A stretch of 64,000 nt of DNA from Rhodocyclales bacterium (lineage in GTDB: Bacteria > Pseudomonadota > Gammaproteobacteria > Burkholderiales > Rhodocyclaceae), in contig JACRPA010000006.1 of the NCBI GenBank assembly GCA_016214145.1, positions 1-64,000 of the forward strand, written 5' to 3'. A program made the position numbers and the translations under genes. Each line of letters opens with the position of its first letter. Position 1 is the stretch's first letter. Below are positions 44,541-53,148 of this stretch, piece by piece. The notes below the pieces were generated by a model. That model did not search any database. It had not been told where the DNA came from and worked only from the letters and a program-made list of their open reading frames with translations.

Positions 44541-46526
44541 ATGTCGGCAACACTCAATCCCCCGCAGCGCGAAGCGGTGAAGTATCTCGACGGCCCGCTG
44601 CTGGTGCTGGCCGGCGCCGGCTCGGGCAAGACGCGCGTCATCACGCAGAAGATCGCCCATCTCGTCGAGCAGCGCGGCTTCAAGCCCGAGCACATCGCCG
44701 CCATCACCTTCACCAACAAGGCGGCGAAGGAGATGCGCGAACGGGCGCGCCAGCTGCTGCCCGGCCAGCCGCTCGAATCGCTCAACGTGTCCACCTTCCA
44801 CGCGCTCGGCGCGCGCATCCTGCGCCAGGAGGCGAAGGCATTGCAGCTCAAGCCGCGCTTCTCCATCTTCGATGCAGCCGACAGCGGTGCAGTCCTGGCA
44901 GAGCTGGCAAAGGAGGCCGACAAGGCGCGCCTGAAGTCCCTGCAATGGCGCATCTCCGGCTGGAAGAACGCGCTGGTCGAGCCGAATGAGGCGCTCTCGC
45001 TGGCCGAGGACGAACTGGATCTGGCCGCGGCGCGGCTCTACGGCGACTACGAACAGGCCCTGCGCGCCTATCAGGCGGTGGATTTCGACGACCTCATCCG
45101 CCTGCCGGTGCGCTTGTTCGAAAGCGAGGCGGACGTGCTGCTGCGCTGGCAGGGAAAATTGCAGTACCTGCTGGTCGACGAATACCAGGACACCAACCGC
45201 AGCCAGTACCGGCTGATGCGCCTCATCGCCGGCGCGCGCGCCGCCTTCACCGCGGTGGGCGACGACGACCAGGCCATCTATGCCTGGCGCGGCGCCGACG
45301 TGGAAAACCTGCGCATCCTGCAGGCCGATTATCCGCAGCTGAAGGTCATCAAGCTGGAGCAGAACTACCGTTCCATGCAGCGCATCCTGAAGGCCGCCAA
45401 CGCGCTCATCGGCAACAACGAGAAGCTGTTCGAGAAGCGCCTGTGGTCCGAGCACGGCCACGGCGACGCCGTCCAGGTGAACGTCGCCCGCGACAACGAG
45501 CAGGAGGCCGAGCAGGTCGTCATGAAGCTGATGGCGCACCGCTTCGAGCACCGCGGCAAGTGGTCGGACTACGCCATCCTCTACCGCGGCAACCACCAGG
45601 CGCGCGTCTTCGAGCAGCAGTTGCGCAACCAGAAGATTTCCTACGCCATCTCCGGCGGCCAGTCGTTCTTCGACAAGGCCGAGATCAAGGACCTCATCGC
45701 CTGGCTGCGCCTGATCGCCAACAGCGACGACGATCCCGCCTTCATCCGCGCCGCCACCACGCCGCGCCGCGGCATCGGCAGCACCACGCTGGAGGGACTC
45801 GGCCGCCTGGCCGGCGTGCGCCATGCCTCGCTCTTCGCCGCCGCCTTCGACGACGCGGCAGCGGGCTACCTGAATCCGCGCCAGCTCGAAGCCGTGCGCG
45901 AATTCGGCGACCTCGTCAACAAGCTCGAGTGGCGCGCCCAGCGCGAGCCGGCGCGCCAGGTGCTGGAGGATTTCCTGCGCGCCATCGGCTACGAGGCCTG
46001 GCTGTTCGACAGCTTCGATCCGCGCGAGGCCGAGACCAAGTGGGCCAACGTGCGCGACTTCGTCGACTGGCTGGGGAGGAAGGGCGAGGAGGAGAACAAG
46101 ACCCTGCTCGAACTGACGCAGACCGTCGCGCTGATCTCGATGCTGGACAAGGCCGAGGACGGCGGCGACCAGGTGCAGCTCTCCACGCTGCACGCCGCCA
46201 AGGGCCTGGAGTTCAGGCACGTCTTCCTGGTCGGCGTCGAGGAGGGCATCCTGCCGCACCGCGAGTCCATCGATGCCGGCACGGTGGAGGAGGAGCGCCG
46301 CCTGATGTACGTCGGCATCACGCGCGCCGAGCGCAGCCTGGCGATCTCCTATTGCGAGCGGCGCAAGACGGGCAAGGACTGGCGCGAGTGCGAGCCCTCG
46401 CGCTTCATTGCCGAAATGGGGGACGACCTGAAGATGACGGGCGGCAAGGCTGCCGAGCCGGCCGACCGCGCTGCCGGTTCGGCCCGCCTGGCGCAGATGA
46501 AGGCGCTGCTGGCCGGCGCCAAATGA
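44541..46526 (+). CDS. rep: ATP-dependent DNA helicase Rep
   Basis: A protein of 661 aa, superfamily 1A: Q-motif LNPPQREAVKYLDGPLLVLA, Walker A AGAGSGKTRVIT, AAITFTNKAAKEMRERARQL, Walker B LLVDEYQDTNRSQYRLM, GDDDQAIYAWRGADVENLRI, LSTLHAAKGLEFRHVFLVG and RRLMYVGITRAERSLAISYC. Length and motifs fit Rep more than UvrD. It unwinds DNA ahead of forks and displaces bound protein. Confidence 0.96.
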   Translation: MSATLNPPQREAVKYLDGPLLVLAGAGSGKTRVITQKIAHLVEQRGFKPEHIAAITFTNKAAKEMRERARQLLPGQPLESLNVSTFHALGARILRQEAKALQLKPRFSIFDAADSGAVLAELAKEADKARLKSLQWRISGWKNALVEPNEALSLAEDELDLAAARLYGDYEQALRAYQAVDFDDLIRLPVRLFESEADVLLRWQGKLQYLLVDEYQDTNRSQYRLMRLIAGARAAFTAVGDDDQAIYAWRGADVENLRILQADYPQLKVIKLEQNYRSMQRILKAANALIGNNEKLFEKRLWSEHGHGDAVQVNVARDNEQEAEQVVMKLMAHRFEHRGKWSDYAILYRGNHQARVFEQQLRNQKISYAISGGQSFFDKAEIKDLIAWLRLIANSDDDPAFIRAATTPRRGIGSTTLEGLGRLAGVRHASLFAAAFDDAAAGYLNPRQLEAVREFGDLVNKLEWRAQREPARQVLEDFLRAIGYEAWLFDSFDPREAETKWANVRDFVDWLGRKGEEENKTLLELTQTVALISMLDKAEDGGDQVQLSTLHAAKGLEFRHVFLVGVEEGILPHRESIDAGTVEEERRLMYVGITRAERSLAISYCERRKTGKDWRECEPSRFIAEMGDDLKMTGGKAAEPADRAAGSARLAQMKALLAGAK

Positions 46527-46531
46527 AAACG

Positions 46532-46588
46532 TAGGTCGGCCTTCAGGCCGACTTCGGCCGCAATTGTCGGCCTGAAGGCCGACCTACA
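46532..46588. repeat. GTAGGTCGGCCTTCAGGCCGAC element
   Basis: Inverted arms GTAGGTCGGCCTTCAGGCCG and CGGCCTGAAGGCCGACCTAC around a short centre that lacks the longer middle of the lipB and cobB copies. It fills the gap between rep and the convergent cytochrome c gene and may end both transcripts. Confidence 0.9.
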
Positions 46589-46591
46589 TTC

Positions 46592-47077
46592 TTACTTCGC
46601 CGCGGCCGTCATGTATTCCACCGCCGCGCGAATATCCGCATCGGGAATCGAGGCGTTGCCGCCCTTGGGCGGCATGGCGCCCTTGCCCTTGATGGCGCTG
46701 GCGGCGAGCGCGGCGAGGCCGGTCTGCAGGCGCGGCGCCCAGGCAGCCTTGTCGCCGAACTTCGGCGCGCCGGCCACACCGGCAGCATGGCAGGCAACGC
46801 AGGCGCCGTCATAGATTTTCTTGCCGCCAGGCGCGGCACCCGAAGTTCCGGCCGCCGCGGGCGCCGCCGCGGCGCCGGCGAGCGCCACTTGCGCCATCGG
46901 CTGGATGCGTTTCGCCACCGCCTCCTCGGAAAGATCCCCGCTTGAACGGCCGCCGGTGGCCAGTTGCGAGAACAGAACCGCAACCGCGACGGGCAGGAAC
47001 AATGCAATGACAACCACGACGATCAGCTGCTTCGGCGTCTTGATCAGTCCGCTGCTTTCCTCATGCTGCTCAGCCAT
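46592..47077 (-). CDS. Membrane-anchored cytochrome c (c5-like)
   Basis: A protein of 161 aa. One N-terminal membrane span (about 18-40, LIVVVVIALFLPVAVAVLFS) anchors it, then a linker with Ala/Gly, then a cytochrome c domain with haem motif GACVACHAAGV (CxxCH, about residues 92-96) and the axial Met in GAMPPKGGN. Related to cytochrome c5. It carries electrons in the periplasm. Single gene. Confidence 0.93.
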   Translation of the reverse strand: MAEQHEESSGLIKTPKQLIVVVVIALFLPVAVAVLFSQLATGGRSSGDLSEEAVAKRIQPMAQVALAGAAAAPAAAGTSGAAPGGKKIYDGACVACHAAGVAGAPKFGDKAAWAPRLQTGLAALAASAIKGKGAMPPKGGNASIPDADIRAAVEYMTAAAK

Positions 47078-47155
47078 TTCCGTATTCCTTGCCGGGATTG
47101 GGTAACGGTTGAATTATATATATCCCCTGGCGGAACGCCGCATCGGCTGGCCGAA

Positions 47156-47184
47156 TGGACGATAAAGGGGAAAAGGGCTATGCT
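47156..47184 (+). promoter_or_regulatory. Promoter of tRNA-Arg
   Basis: TGGACG (47156-47161), 17 bases, TATGCT (47179-47184), ending 10 bases before the tRNA. The -35 is only a partial match. Confidence 0.5.
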
Positions 47185-47194
47185 TCGCGTCCTC

Positions 47195-47271
47195 GCGCCC
47201 GTAGCTCAGCTGGATAGAGTACTGCCCTCCGAAGGCAGGGGTCGGACGTTCGAATCGTCTCGGGCGCGCCA
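47195..47271 (+). tRNA. tRNA-Arg (anticodon CCG)
   Basis: 77 nt with acceptor stem GCGCCCG / CGGGCGC, D-arm with AGCTCAGCTGGATAGAGT, anticodon stem-loop CTGCCCTCCGAAGGCAG (anticodon CCG, reading CGG), T-arm with GTTCGAATC, discriminator G and encoded CCA. Confidence 0.97.
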
Positions 47272-47314
47272 GATTCCCTCGGCCTGCATTCGCACCGGGC
47301 CACCACCGGCAAGC

Positions 47315-48481
47315 CTATTTTCCACCTGGTTTTTCCCGCCGCTCGCGGCGCGGCCACGCCACCACCATGCGCATCAGTTCGACCTGCCGGCGCACGCCGC
47401 ATTTGTCGAGAATCGAGCGCAACTGGCTGCGCACGGTATTGATGCTGACGCCCAGGTGTTGCGCCGCTTCGGGCAGGGTGGAATGGAGCAGCAGGGCTTC
47501 AAGAAGCTTGGCTTCCGCAGGAGTCAGTCCGTGGAGGACGGCGAAGTCCTGCAGGTTGGCGCCCTGGATGGCCGGATCGTGAATCAGCAGGGCCCTGCTC
47601 GGCCGCCGCGCATCCGGCGGCGATTCGCCGGTCGACGGCAGGTCGACTTGGATCAGCCAGTAGGCGGGCCTGGCCGAGGGACGCGGGATTTGCAGCGCCG
47701 TCTCTTGCGCCCCATCCTGCGTCAGCAGCTTGTCGAGCCTGGCCTGCAGCCGGGCTGCAGCGACCTGCAGGCGGCCTTCATTCAGCCGAAGGCCGTCGCT
47801 CGCGGCGCAGAGCGCCTGTGCCGCCCGGTTGGCGTAGACGATGCGGCCGGTCCTGTCCGCCAGAACCAGCGCCGGCAGGATCGTGTCGGCGGTGGCGCGC
47901 GCGATGTGCAGCCTTTGCTCCAGTTCGGCCAGCCGAAAGCCGAGGCGCGCCGCTTCCCGCAGGTGCGGCAGGAGCGCGGCCAGCAGCGCCTTGTCGGCGG
48001 CATTGAAGCGGGGCTTGGCGTGGGGGCGATAGACGGCGATATGGACGCGCGGGATGCCCGGCTCGCTGCCGTCATGCAGCACGCCGGCGCACAGGTCGCG
48101 GATGTCCTGCGGCGCCAGGAACTCGCGGTAGAACACCGAATCGAGGAACGCCTTGTCCGCCAGGAGATCCTTGCTGACGACCACCCGCCCCGGCACCCAG
48201 GCGTTCAGGGCATGGCCCCGCTGCATCCAGATGTCGTGGGCATGGTAATGCTCGACATAGCGCTGCATCGCCTCGGGCGATGTCCGCCAGGAGACCCACA
48301 GGCCGCGCTGCTCGGGCGAGGCCTGGTGCGAGAAGATCAGCCCCCGGGAGGCGTCGAGCAGGCCGGCAACGGCCTGCAGGGCTTCCGGCCACTTCTCGGG
48401 GTCGCTTGCCGCCGCATAGATGCGCGGGAGCACGCCGGCCGTTTGCGCGGCGGCCGCATCAACCGTTTTCCGGTTCGTCAT
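47315..48481 (-). CDS. LuxR family transcriptional regulator
   Basis: A protein of 388 aa from the ATG at 48481. The N-terminal half has a sensor-like region (about 15-180), then a PAS-like segment LPALVLADRTGRIVYANRAA (about 206-225). The C-terminal helix-turn-helix carries HGLTPAEAKLLEALLLHSTL and AQHLGVSINTVRSQLRSILD (recognition helix), then KCGVRRQVELMRMV, as in the LuxR/FixJ group. There is no receiver domain. The ligand is unknown; its target genes are not evident, as neighbours are tRNA-Arg and mscL. Confidence 0.9.
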   Translation of the reverse strand: MTNRKTVDAAAAQTAGVLPRIYAAASDPEKWPEALQAVAGLLDASRGLIFSHQASPEQRGLWVSWRTSPEAMQRYVEHYHAHDIWMQRGHALNAWVPGRVVVSKDLLADKAFLDSVFYREFLAPQDIRDLCAGVLHDGSEPGIPRVHIAVYRPHAKPRFNAADKALLAALLPHLREAARLGFRLAELEQRLHIARATADTILPALVLADRTGRIVYANRAAQALCAASDGLRLNEGRLQVAAARLQARLDKLLTQDGAQETALQIPRPSARPAYWLIQVDLPSTGESPPDARRPSRALLIHDPAIQGANLQDFAVLHGLTPAEAKLLEALLLHSTLPEAAQHLGVSINTVRSQLRSILDKCGVRRQVELMRMVVAWPRRERREKPGGK

Positions 48482-48513
48482 GCCACTTGGAATGAAAAGG
48501 GTTGCTACCGGCT

Positions 48514-48957
48514 TTATTGCAGCTGCGAGGTGCAGTGCGCGCAGCGCGTCGCCTTGAGCGGGATGGCCGAAAGGCAGTGCGGGCATTCCCGCGTCGTCGG
48601 CTCGGCCGGCGCCGGCGTCTCCGCCCGCTTGATCCGGTTCATCACCTTGATCGCCATGAAGATGGCGAAGGCGATGATGACGAAATCGACCACGGTGTTG
48701 ATGAAGGCGCCGTACTTCATGATCGGCGCACCGGCCTTCTCGGCGGCTTCCAGCGTTTCGAAGGTCTTGCTGCCGAGGTTGAGATACAGGTGCCGGAAGT
48801 CGACGCCGCCGAGCAGCCGCCCCACCATGGGCATCACCATGTCCTTGACGAGGGAGTCGACGATCTTGCCGAAGGCGCCGCCGATGATGACGCCGACCGC
48901 CAGGTCGACGACATTGCCCTTCATGGCAAATTCCTTGAACTCGCTGACGATGCTCAT
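48514..48957 (-). CDS. mscL: Large-conductance mechanosensitive channel MscL
   Basis: A protein of 147 aa from the ATG at 48957; another ATG lies two codons upstream. It begins [20 protein letters not shown] and has the pore helix [20 protein letters not shown] and second span [20 protein letters not shown]. It releases solutes in osmotic downshock. The C-terminus is longer than in E. coli (136 aa) and carries CPHC and CAHC separated by 11 residues, a likely zinc-ribbon. Confidence 0.95.
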   Translation of the reverse strand: MSIVSEFKEFAMKGNVVDLAVGVIIGGAFGKIVDSLVKDMVMPMVGRLLGGVDFRHLYLNLGSKTFETLEAAEKAGAPIMKYGAFINTVVDFVIIAFAIFMAIKVMNRIKRAETPAPAEPTTRECPHCLSAIPLKATRCAHCTSQLQ

Positions 48958-49124
48958 GCGCAACTCCTGTCCGGTGGGGTCGTGGATGGCGTAAGTGTTG
49001 CGGGATTATCGGGAAGATGCAATATGACCGGAGGAAATCCCGGCGGGATGCGCCGCCAATAGTCGCCCGTGGCGTTCTCTGCTAACCTGAAATCACGCAA
49101 CCAAGCGCCGGAGCGGGAGGCTTC

Positions 49125-51341
49125 ATGAAAACCTTCAAGATCATCGCCTTTGTCCTGGGCGGCGTGGTCGCATTGCTGGCCGCCGCCGCCGCCTTCATCC
49201 TGGCGACCTTCGACGCCAACAAATGGAAGGGCGAGATTTCCCAGCTGGTCCAGGAGAAGAAGCAGCGCAGCCTGAAGATCGAGGGCGACCTGTCCCTGTC
49301 CCTGTTTCCCGGCATCGGCGTGCATCTGGGCAAGGCCACGCTGTCCGAGCACAGGAGCGAGCAGGTCTTCGCCTCGATCGAGAATGCCCGCATCTCCCTG
49401 CAGCTGATGCCCCTGCTGACCAGGCAGGTGGTGGTCGATACCGTGGAACTCGACGGCGTCAAGGCCCGGCTGGTGCGCTTCAAGGACGGCCGCCTGAACA
49501 TCGACGACCTGCTGGCCAGGGACGAAAAGGAGCCACCGGCGCGCTTCGACATCGCCGGCGTGAAGTTCGCCAATGGCGAACTGGCCTGGCGCGACGAAAA
49601 AGCCGGCCAGGAGCTGATCCTCTCCGGCCTGAACCTGACGACCGGGCGCTTGGCGAATGCGGCGACGGACAAATTCGACCTGTCGGCGAAGCTGGCGGGC
49701 AACAAGCCGCGCCTGGCGGCGGCGCTCAAGGCCGGCGGCGAATACCGCTACGACCTCGACAAGAAGCGCTACGGCGGCGCGAAGCTCGACGTGCGCCTGT
49801 CGGGCGACGTGGGCGAGCTGAAGGCGCTGGAGCTGGCGCTGGCCGCGGCCGCGCTGCAACTGACCGGCACGAATGAAATCGCCGTAGACCAGCTGCTGCT
49901 GACGGCCAGGGGCAAGGAAGACGGCGATGCCTTCGAAGCCAGGCTGGAAGCGCCGAAGCTGGCGCTGGCCGCCGACAAGGCGAGCGGCGCGGCCGTCAAT
50001 GCCTCGATCAAGCTGACCGGTGCGCAGCGCGCCGTCGATGCGAAGATCGCCCTCTCGGGCGTCGAGGGCAGCAGCCAGGCGCTGAAGGCAGGCAAGCTGA
50101 CGCTCGAGCTGGATGCCCGCCAGGGCGAGACGACGGTCAAGGGCAGCCTGACTTCCGCCCTCGCCGCCAACATGGAAAAACAGACGGTGGAGCTGCCGGC
50201 CTTCAGCGGTGAGCTCGCCGTGGCGAATCCGCAGATGCCGATGAAGAGCGTCAAGCTGCCCTTGACCGGCGGGTTGCGTGCCGACATCGACGGGCAGACG
50301 GCGGCGCTGCATGCCGATACCCGGTTCGACGAGAGCAAGATCAATGCGAAGATCAATGTTTCTCGCTTCAGCCCGTTGGCGATGGGCTTCGACCTCGACA
50401 TCGACAAGCTCAATGTGGATAAATATCTGCCGCCGAAGGCTGCCGCGGCCGGGAGCAAGGAAGCGGACAAGCAGGCGCCGGAAAAGCCGCTCGACTTCGC
50501 CGCCCTCAAGGGGCTGAACGCCAGCGGCGTCGTCAAAATCGGCCAGTTGCAGGTGTCGAACGTCAAGGCCAGCAACGTGCGACTGGAAATCAAGGCTGCC
50601 AACGGCAAGCTCGACGTCGCCCCCCTGACGGCCAACCTCTACGACGGCAGCCTGGCGGGTGCGCTCTCGGTCAACGCCAATGGCAACCACGTCGCGCTGA
50701 AGCAGAATCTCGCCAACGTCAATATCAACCCGCTCATGAAGGACGCCCTTGACAAGGACGTGCTTGAGGGGCGCGGCAATGTGGCGCTGGACGTCACGAC
50801 GGCCGGCACGACTGTCGCCGCGATGAAGAAAGGCCTCGGCGGTACGGCGAGCATGAACCTGAAGGACGGCGCCATCAAGGGCATCAACCTGGCGAAGACC
50901 TTCCGCGAGACCAAGGCGGTGTTCTCGACTCGAAAGGACACCGTGCAGCAGGCGAAGCAGACCGAGAAGACGGATTTCTCCGAGCTGACGGGCACCTTTC
51001 GTATCGCCGGCGGCGTGGCGCGCAACGACGACCTGAGCATGAAGTCGCCCTTCATCCGCCTCGGGGGGGCGGGCGACATCAATATCGGCGAGGACCGCAT
51101 GGACTACCTGGCCAAGGCCAGCGTGGTGGCCACCGCCGGCGGCCAGGGCGGCAAGGAGCTTGATCACCTGAAGGGGCTCACCGTGCCGGTGCGGGTGAGC
51201 GGGCCTTTCGACAAGCTGGCCTACAACATCGAGTTCGGCGGCCTGGTGGCGGAAGCCGCCAAGGCCAAAGTCGAGGAGAAGGTGAAGGAAAAGGTGCAGG
51301 AGAAGTCGAAGGACCTGCTCAAGGGCCTGTTCAAGCGCTAG
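49125..51341 (+). CDS. AsmA family protein
   Basis: A protein of 738 aa with one N-terminal membrane span (about 5-27), then AFILATFDANKWKGEISQLV and IEGDLSLSLFPGIGVHLGKA, the AsmA N-terminal signature, and a long beta-rich periplasmic body. Near the C-terminus FRIAGGVARNDDLSMKSPFI and LGGAGDINIGEDRMDYLAKA are the second AsmA block. The last 40 residues are a Lys/Glu-rich helix. AsmA-like proteins bridge inner and outer membranes and are tied to phospholipid transport. Confidence 0.93.
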   Translation: MKTFKIIAFVLGGVVALLAAAAAFILATFDANKWKGEISQLVQEKKQRSLKIEGDLSLSLFPGIGVHLGKATLSEHRSEQVFASIENARISLQLMPLLTRQVVVDTVELDGVKARLVRFKDGRLNIDDLLARDEKEPPARFDIAGVKFANGELAWRDEKAGQELILSGLNLTTGRLANAATDKFDLSAKLAGNKPRLAAALKAGGEYRYDLDKKRYGGAKLDVRLSGDVGELKALELALAAAALQLTGTNEIAVDQLLLTARGKEDGDAFEARLEAPKLALAADKASGAAVNASIKLTGAQRAVDAKIALSGVEGSSQALKAGKLTLELDARQGETTVKGSLTSALAANMEKQTVELPAFSGELAVANPQMPMKSVKLPLTGGLRADIDGQTAALHADTRFDESKINAKINVSRFSPLAMGFDLDIDKLNVDKYLPPKAAAAGSKEADKQAPEKPLDFAALKGLNASGVVKIGQLQVSNVKASNVRLEIKAANGKLDVAPLTANLYDGSLAGALSVNANGNHVALKQNLANVNINPLMKDALDKDVLEGRGNVALDVTTAGTTVAAMKKGLGGTASMNLKDGAIKGINLAKTFRETKAVFSTRKDTVQQAKQTEKTDFSELTGTFRIAGGVARNDDLSMKSPFIRLGGAGDINIGEDRMDYLAKASVVATAGGQGGKELDHLKGLTVPVRVSGPFDKLAYNIEFGGLVAEAAKAKVEEKVKEKVQEKSKDLLKGLFKR

Positions 51342-51345
51342 CTCC

Positions 51346-51427
51346 GTAGGTCGGCCTTCAGGCCGATGACCGAAGGAAATCCCTGTGGGACAACCGGCGG
51401 CCCAAGTCGGGCTGAAGCCCGACCTAC
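51346..51427. repeat. GTAGGTCGG element with middle region, reverse copy
   Basis: Arms GTAGGTCGGCCTTCAGGCCG and GTCGGGCTGAAGCCCGACCT AC enclose GACCGAAGGAAATCCCTGTG, the reverse complement of the middle seen in lipB. The cobB stop codon (TAG, minus strand, 51424-51426) is inside the right arm. Confidence 0.9.
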
Positions 51428-52161
51428 AGCTGGCGCAGTTTGTTCAGCAGCAGCGGCAGCACGATTCCCGCCGCGCCTTGCAGCGCGAAATGGGCATGTC
51501 GCGACAGCGCCGTCCGTTCCGGGTTGATTTCCACAACTGTCGCGCCGGCCGAGAGGGCGCGCAGCGGCAGTTCGGCGGCGGGATAGACCTGGGCCGACGT
51601 CCCGATACTGAGAAACACGTCGCAATGCTCGGCCGCATCCTCGGCCCGCGCCAGGGCATCGGCAGGCAGCATTTCGCCGAACCACACGACGTCGGGGCGC
51701 AGGTAGGCGCCGCAGTGGCAGCGCGGCGGCGATTCATCCCTGGAAAAGTCATTGACGACGATTTGTTCGAGCGAGCACTTCACCCGGGCGATGTTGCCGT
51801 GCAGCTCCACCACCTCGCGCGAGCCGGCGCGCTGGTGCAGGCTGTCGATGTTCTGCGTCACCAGGGTGAACTTCTCGAAGCGCTTCTCCAGCTCGGCGAG
51901 GGCGGTGTGGCCGGGATTCGGCTGCACGCCGGCGATGCTGGCGCGGCGCGCGGCATACCATTCCCACACCAGCTTCGGGTTGCGCGCGAAGCCTTCCGGT
52001 GTGGCCAGTTCCTGCGGATCGTAGCGGGCCCACAGCCCGGTCAGGGCATCGCGGAAGGTCGGGATGCCGGATTCGGCCGAGATGCCGGCGCCGGTAAGCA
52101 CCGCCACGCGGCGGGCCGCGGCAAGCCGCTCGACCAGTTCCTGCGGGATGGCGACGCTCAT
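51424..52161 (-). CDS. cobB: NAD-dependent protein deacylase (sirtuin)
   Basis: A protein of 245 aa: AVLTGAGISAESGIPTFRDA, VTQNIDSLHQRAGS, catalytic His in VELHGNIARVKC, VVWFGEMLPADAL and FLSIGTSAQVYPAAELPLRA. The WYAARR motif (Tyr..Arg) marks the class that removes succinyl as well as acetyl groups. The zinc site shows only three cysteines (KCSLEQ and PRCHCG); the second Cys of the usual first pair is Glu. The TAG stop comes from the neighbouring REP-like element. Confidence 0.95.
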   Translation of the reverse strand: MSVAIPQELVERLAAARRVAVLTGAGISAESGIPTFRDALTGLWARYDPQELATPEGFARNPKLVWEWYAARRASIAGVQPNPGHTALAELEKRFEKFTLVTQNIDSLHQRAGSREVVELHGNIARVKCSLEQIVVNDFSRDESPPRCHCGAYLRPDVVWFGEMLPADALARAEDAAEHCDVFLSIGTSAQVYPAAELPLRALSAGATVVEINPERTALSRHAHFALQGAAGIVLPLLLNKLRQL

Positions 52162-52214
52162 GTCCGGCCTCCGCCGAGAGAGGGTGTCAGAGCCCATGCT
52201 AACATCCCAGCCCT

Positions 52215-53039
52215 ATGGATTTCACCCTGCTGCTGCACGCGCTCGTCCTCGGCATCGTCGAGGGCCTGACCGAGTTCCTGCCCGTCTCCTCGACCGGCCA
52301 TCTGATCCTCGCCGGCGACCTGCTCGACTTCAACGACGAGCGCGGCAAGCTGTTCGAGATTGTCATCCAGACCGGCGCCATCCTCGCCGTCTGCTGGGAG
52401 TACCGGGCGAAGCTCGGCGCGGTGGCTGCCGGTCTGGGCAGCGACCCTGCCTCGCGCCGCTTCGTTGCCAACCTCGCCATCGCCTTCCTGCCGCTGGCCG
52501 TGCTCGGCCTGCTCTTTCACAAGACGATCAAGGCGCACCTGTTCCAACCGATCCCGGTGGCGCTGGCCTTCATCCTCGGCGGCGTGTTCATCCTCTGGGC
52601 CGAGCGGCGTAAGCACGTCATCCGCATCGAGTCGGTGGATGACCTGACCTGGCGGGACGCCCTCAAGCTCGGCTTCGCCCAGGCCTTCGCCCTGATCCCC
52701 GGCACCTCCCGCTCGGGCGCAACCATCATCGGCGGACTGTTCTTCGGTCTCTCGCGCAAGGCCGCCGCCGAATTTTCCTTCTTCCTTGCCATTCCGACGC
52801 TGTTCGCTGCAACCGCCTACCAGCTGTGGAAGGAGCGGGCGCTGCTCAATGCCGACGACCTCGGCATGTGGGCGGTCGGCTTCGTCTCCGCCTTCGTCTC
52901 CGCCTTCCTCTGCGTGCGCTGGCTGCTGCGCTACATCAGCACGCATGACTTCACCGTTTTCGCCTGGTACCGCATCGTTTTCGGCCTGGTCGTTCTCGGC
53001 ACGGCCTACACAGGCGTGGTGAACTGGACAAATCCGTGA
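52215..53039 (+). CDS. uppP: Undecaprenyl-diphosphatase
   Basis: A protein of 274 aa with about eight membrane spans: [20 protein letters not shown] (catalytic Glu/Ser region) and [20 protein letters not shown] (PGxSRSGxT). It dephosphorylates undecaprenyl diphosphate for reuse in peptidoglycan and other wall polymers, and confers bacitracin tolerance. Divergent from cobB with 53 bases between. Confidence 0.97.
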   Translation: MDFTLLLHALVLGIVEGLTEFLPVSSTGHLILAGDLLDFNDERGKLFEIVIQTGAILAVCWEYRAKLGAVAAGLGSDPASRRFVANLAIAFLPLAVLGLLFHKTIKAHLFQPIPVALAFILGGVFILWAERRKHVIRIESVDDLTWRDALKLGFAQAFALIPGTSRSGATIIGGLFFGLSRKAAAEFSFFLAIPTLFAATAYQLWKERALLNADDLGMWAVGFVSAFVSAFLCVRWLLRYISTHDFTVFAWYRIVFGLVVLGTAYTGVVNWTNP

Positions 53040-53112
53040 GCGTCATCCGCCGGGCCGCCCCAAGGATGGCGCAGTCAACAATATGGAGCTGCGCAGCGGC
53101 GAACAACCGTCA

Positions 53113-53133
53113 CCCCCTTCCGCGGGAAGGGGG
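53113..53133. repeat. CCCCCTTCC / GGAAGGGGG hairpin
   Basis: Nine-base arms around a short GC loop, 16 bases before the AAA ATPase start. Bases 53040-53112 upstream hold a further GC-rich repeat-like stretch (CCGGGCCGCCCCAAGGATGG) but no gene. Confidence 0.75.
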
Positions 53134-53148
53134 TAGGGGGGAAGGCTC

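Noticed and set aside
46532-46588. Target duplications around the repeat after rep, and around the ones at 15921, 40604 and 51346
   Set aside because: No direct repeats of 6 bases or more could be placed next to these elements, so the duplication claim is limited to gshA/gshB, metX/metW and xthA.
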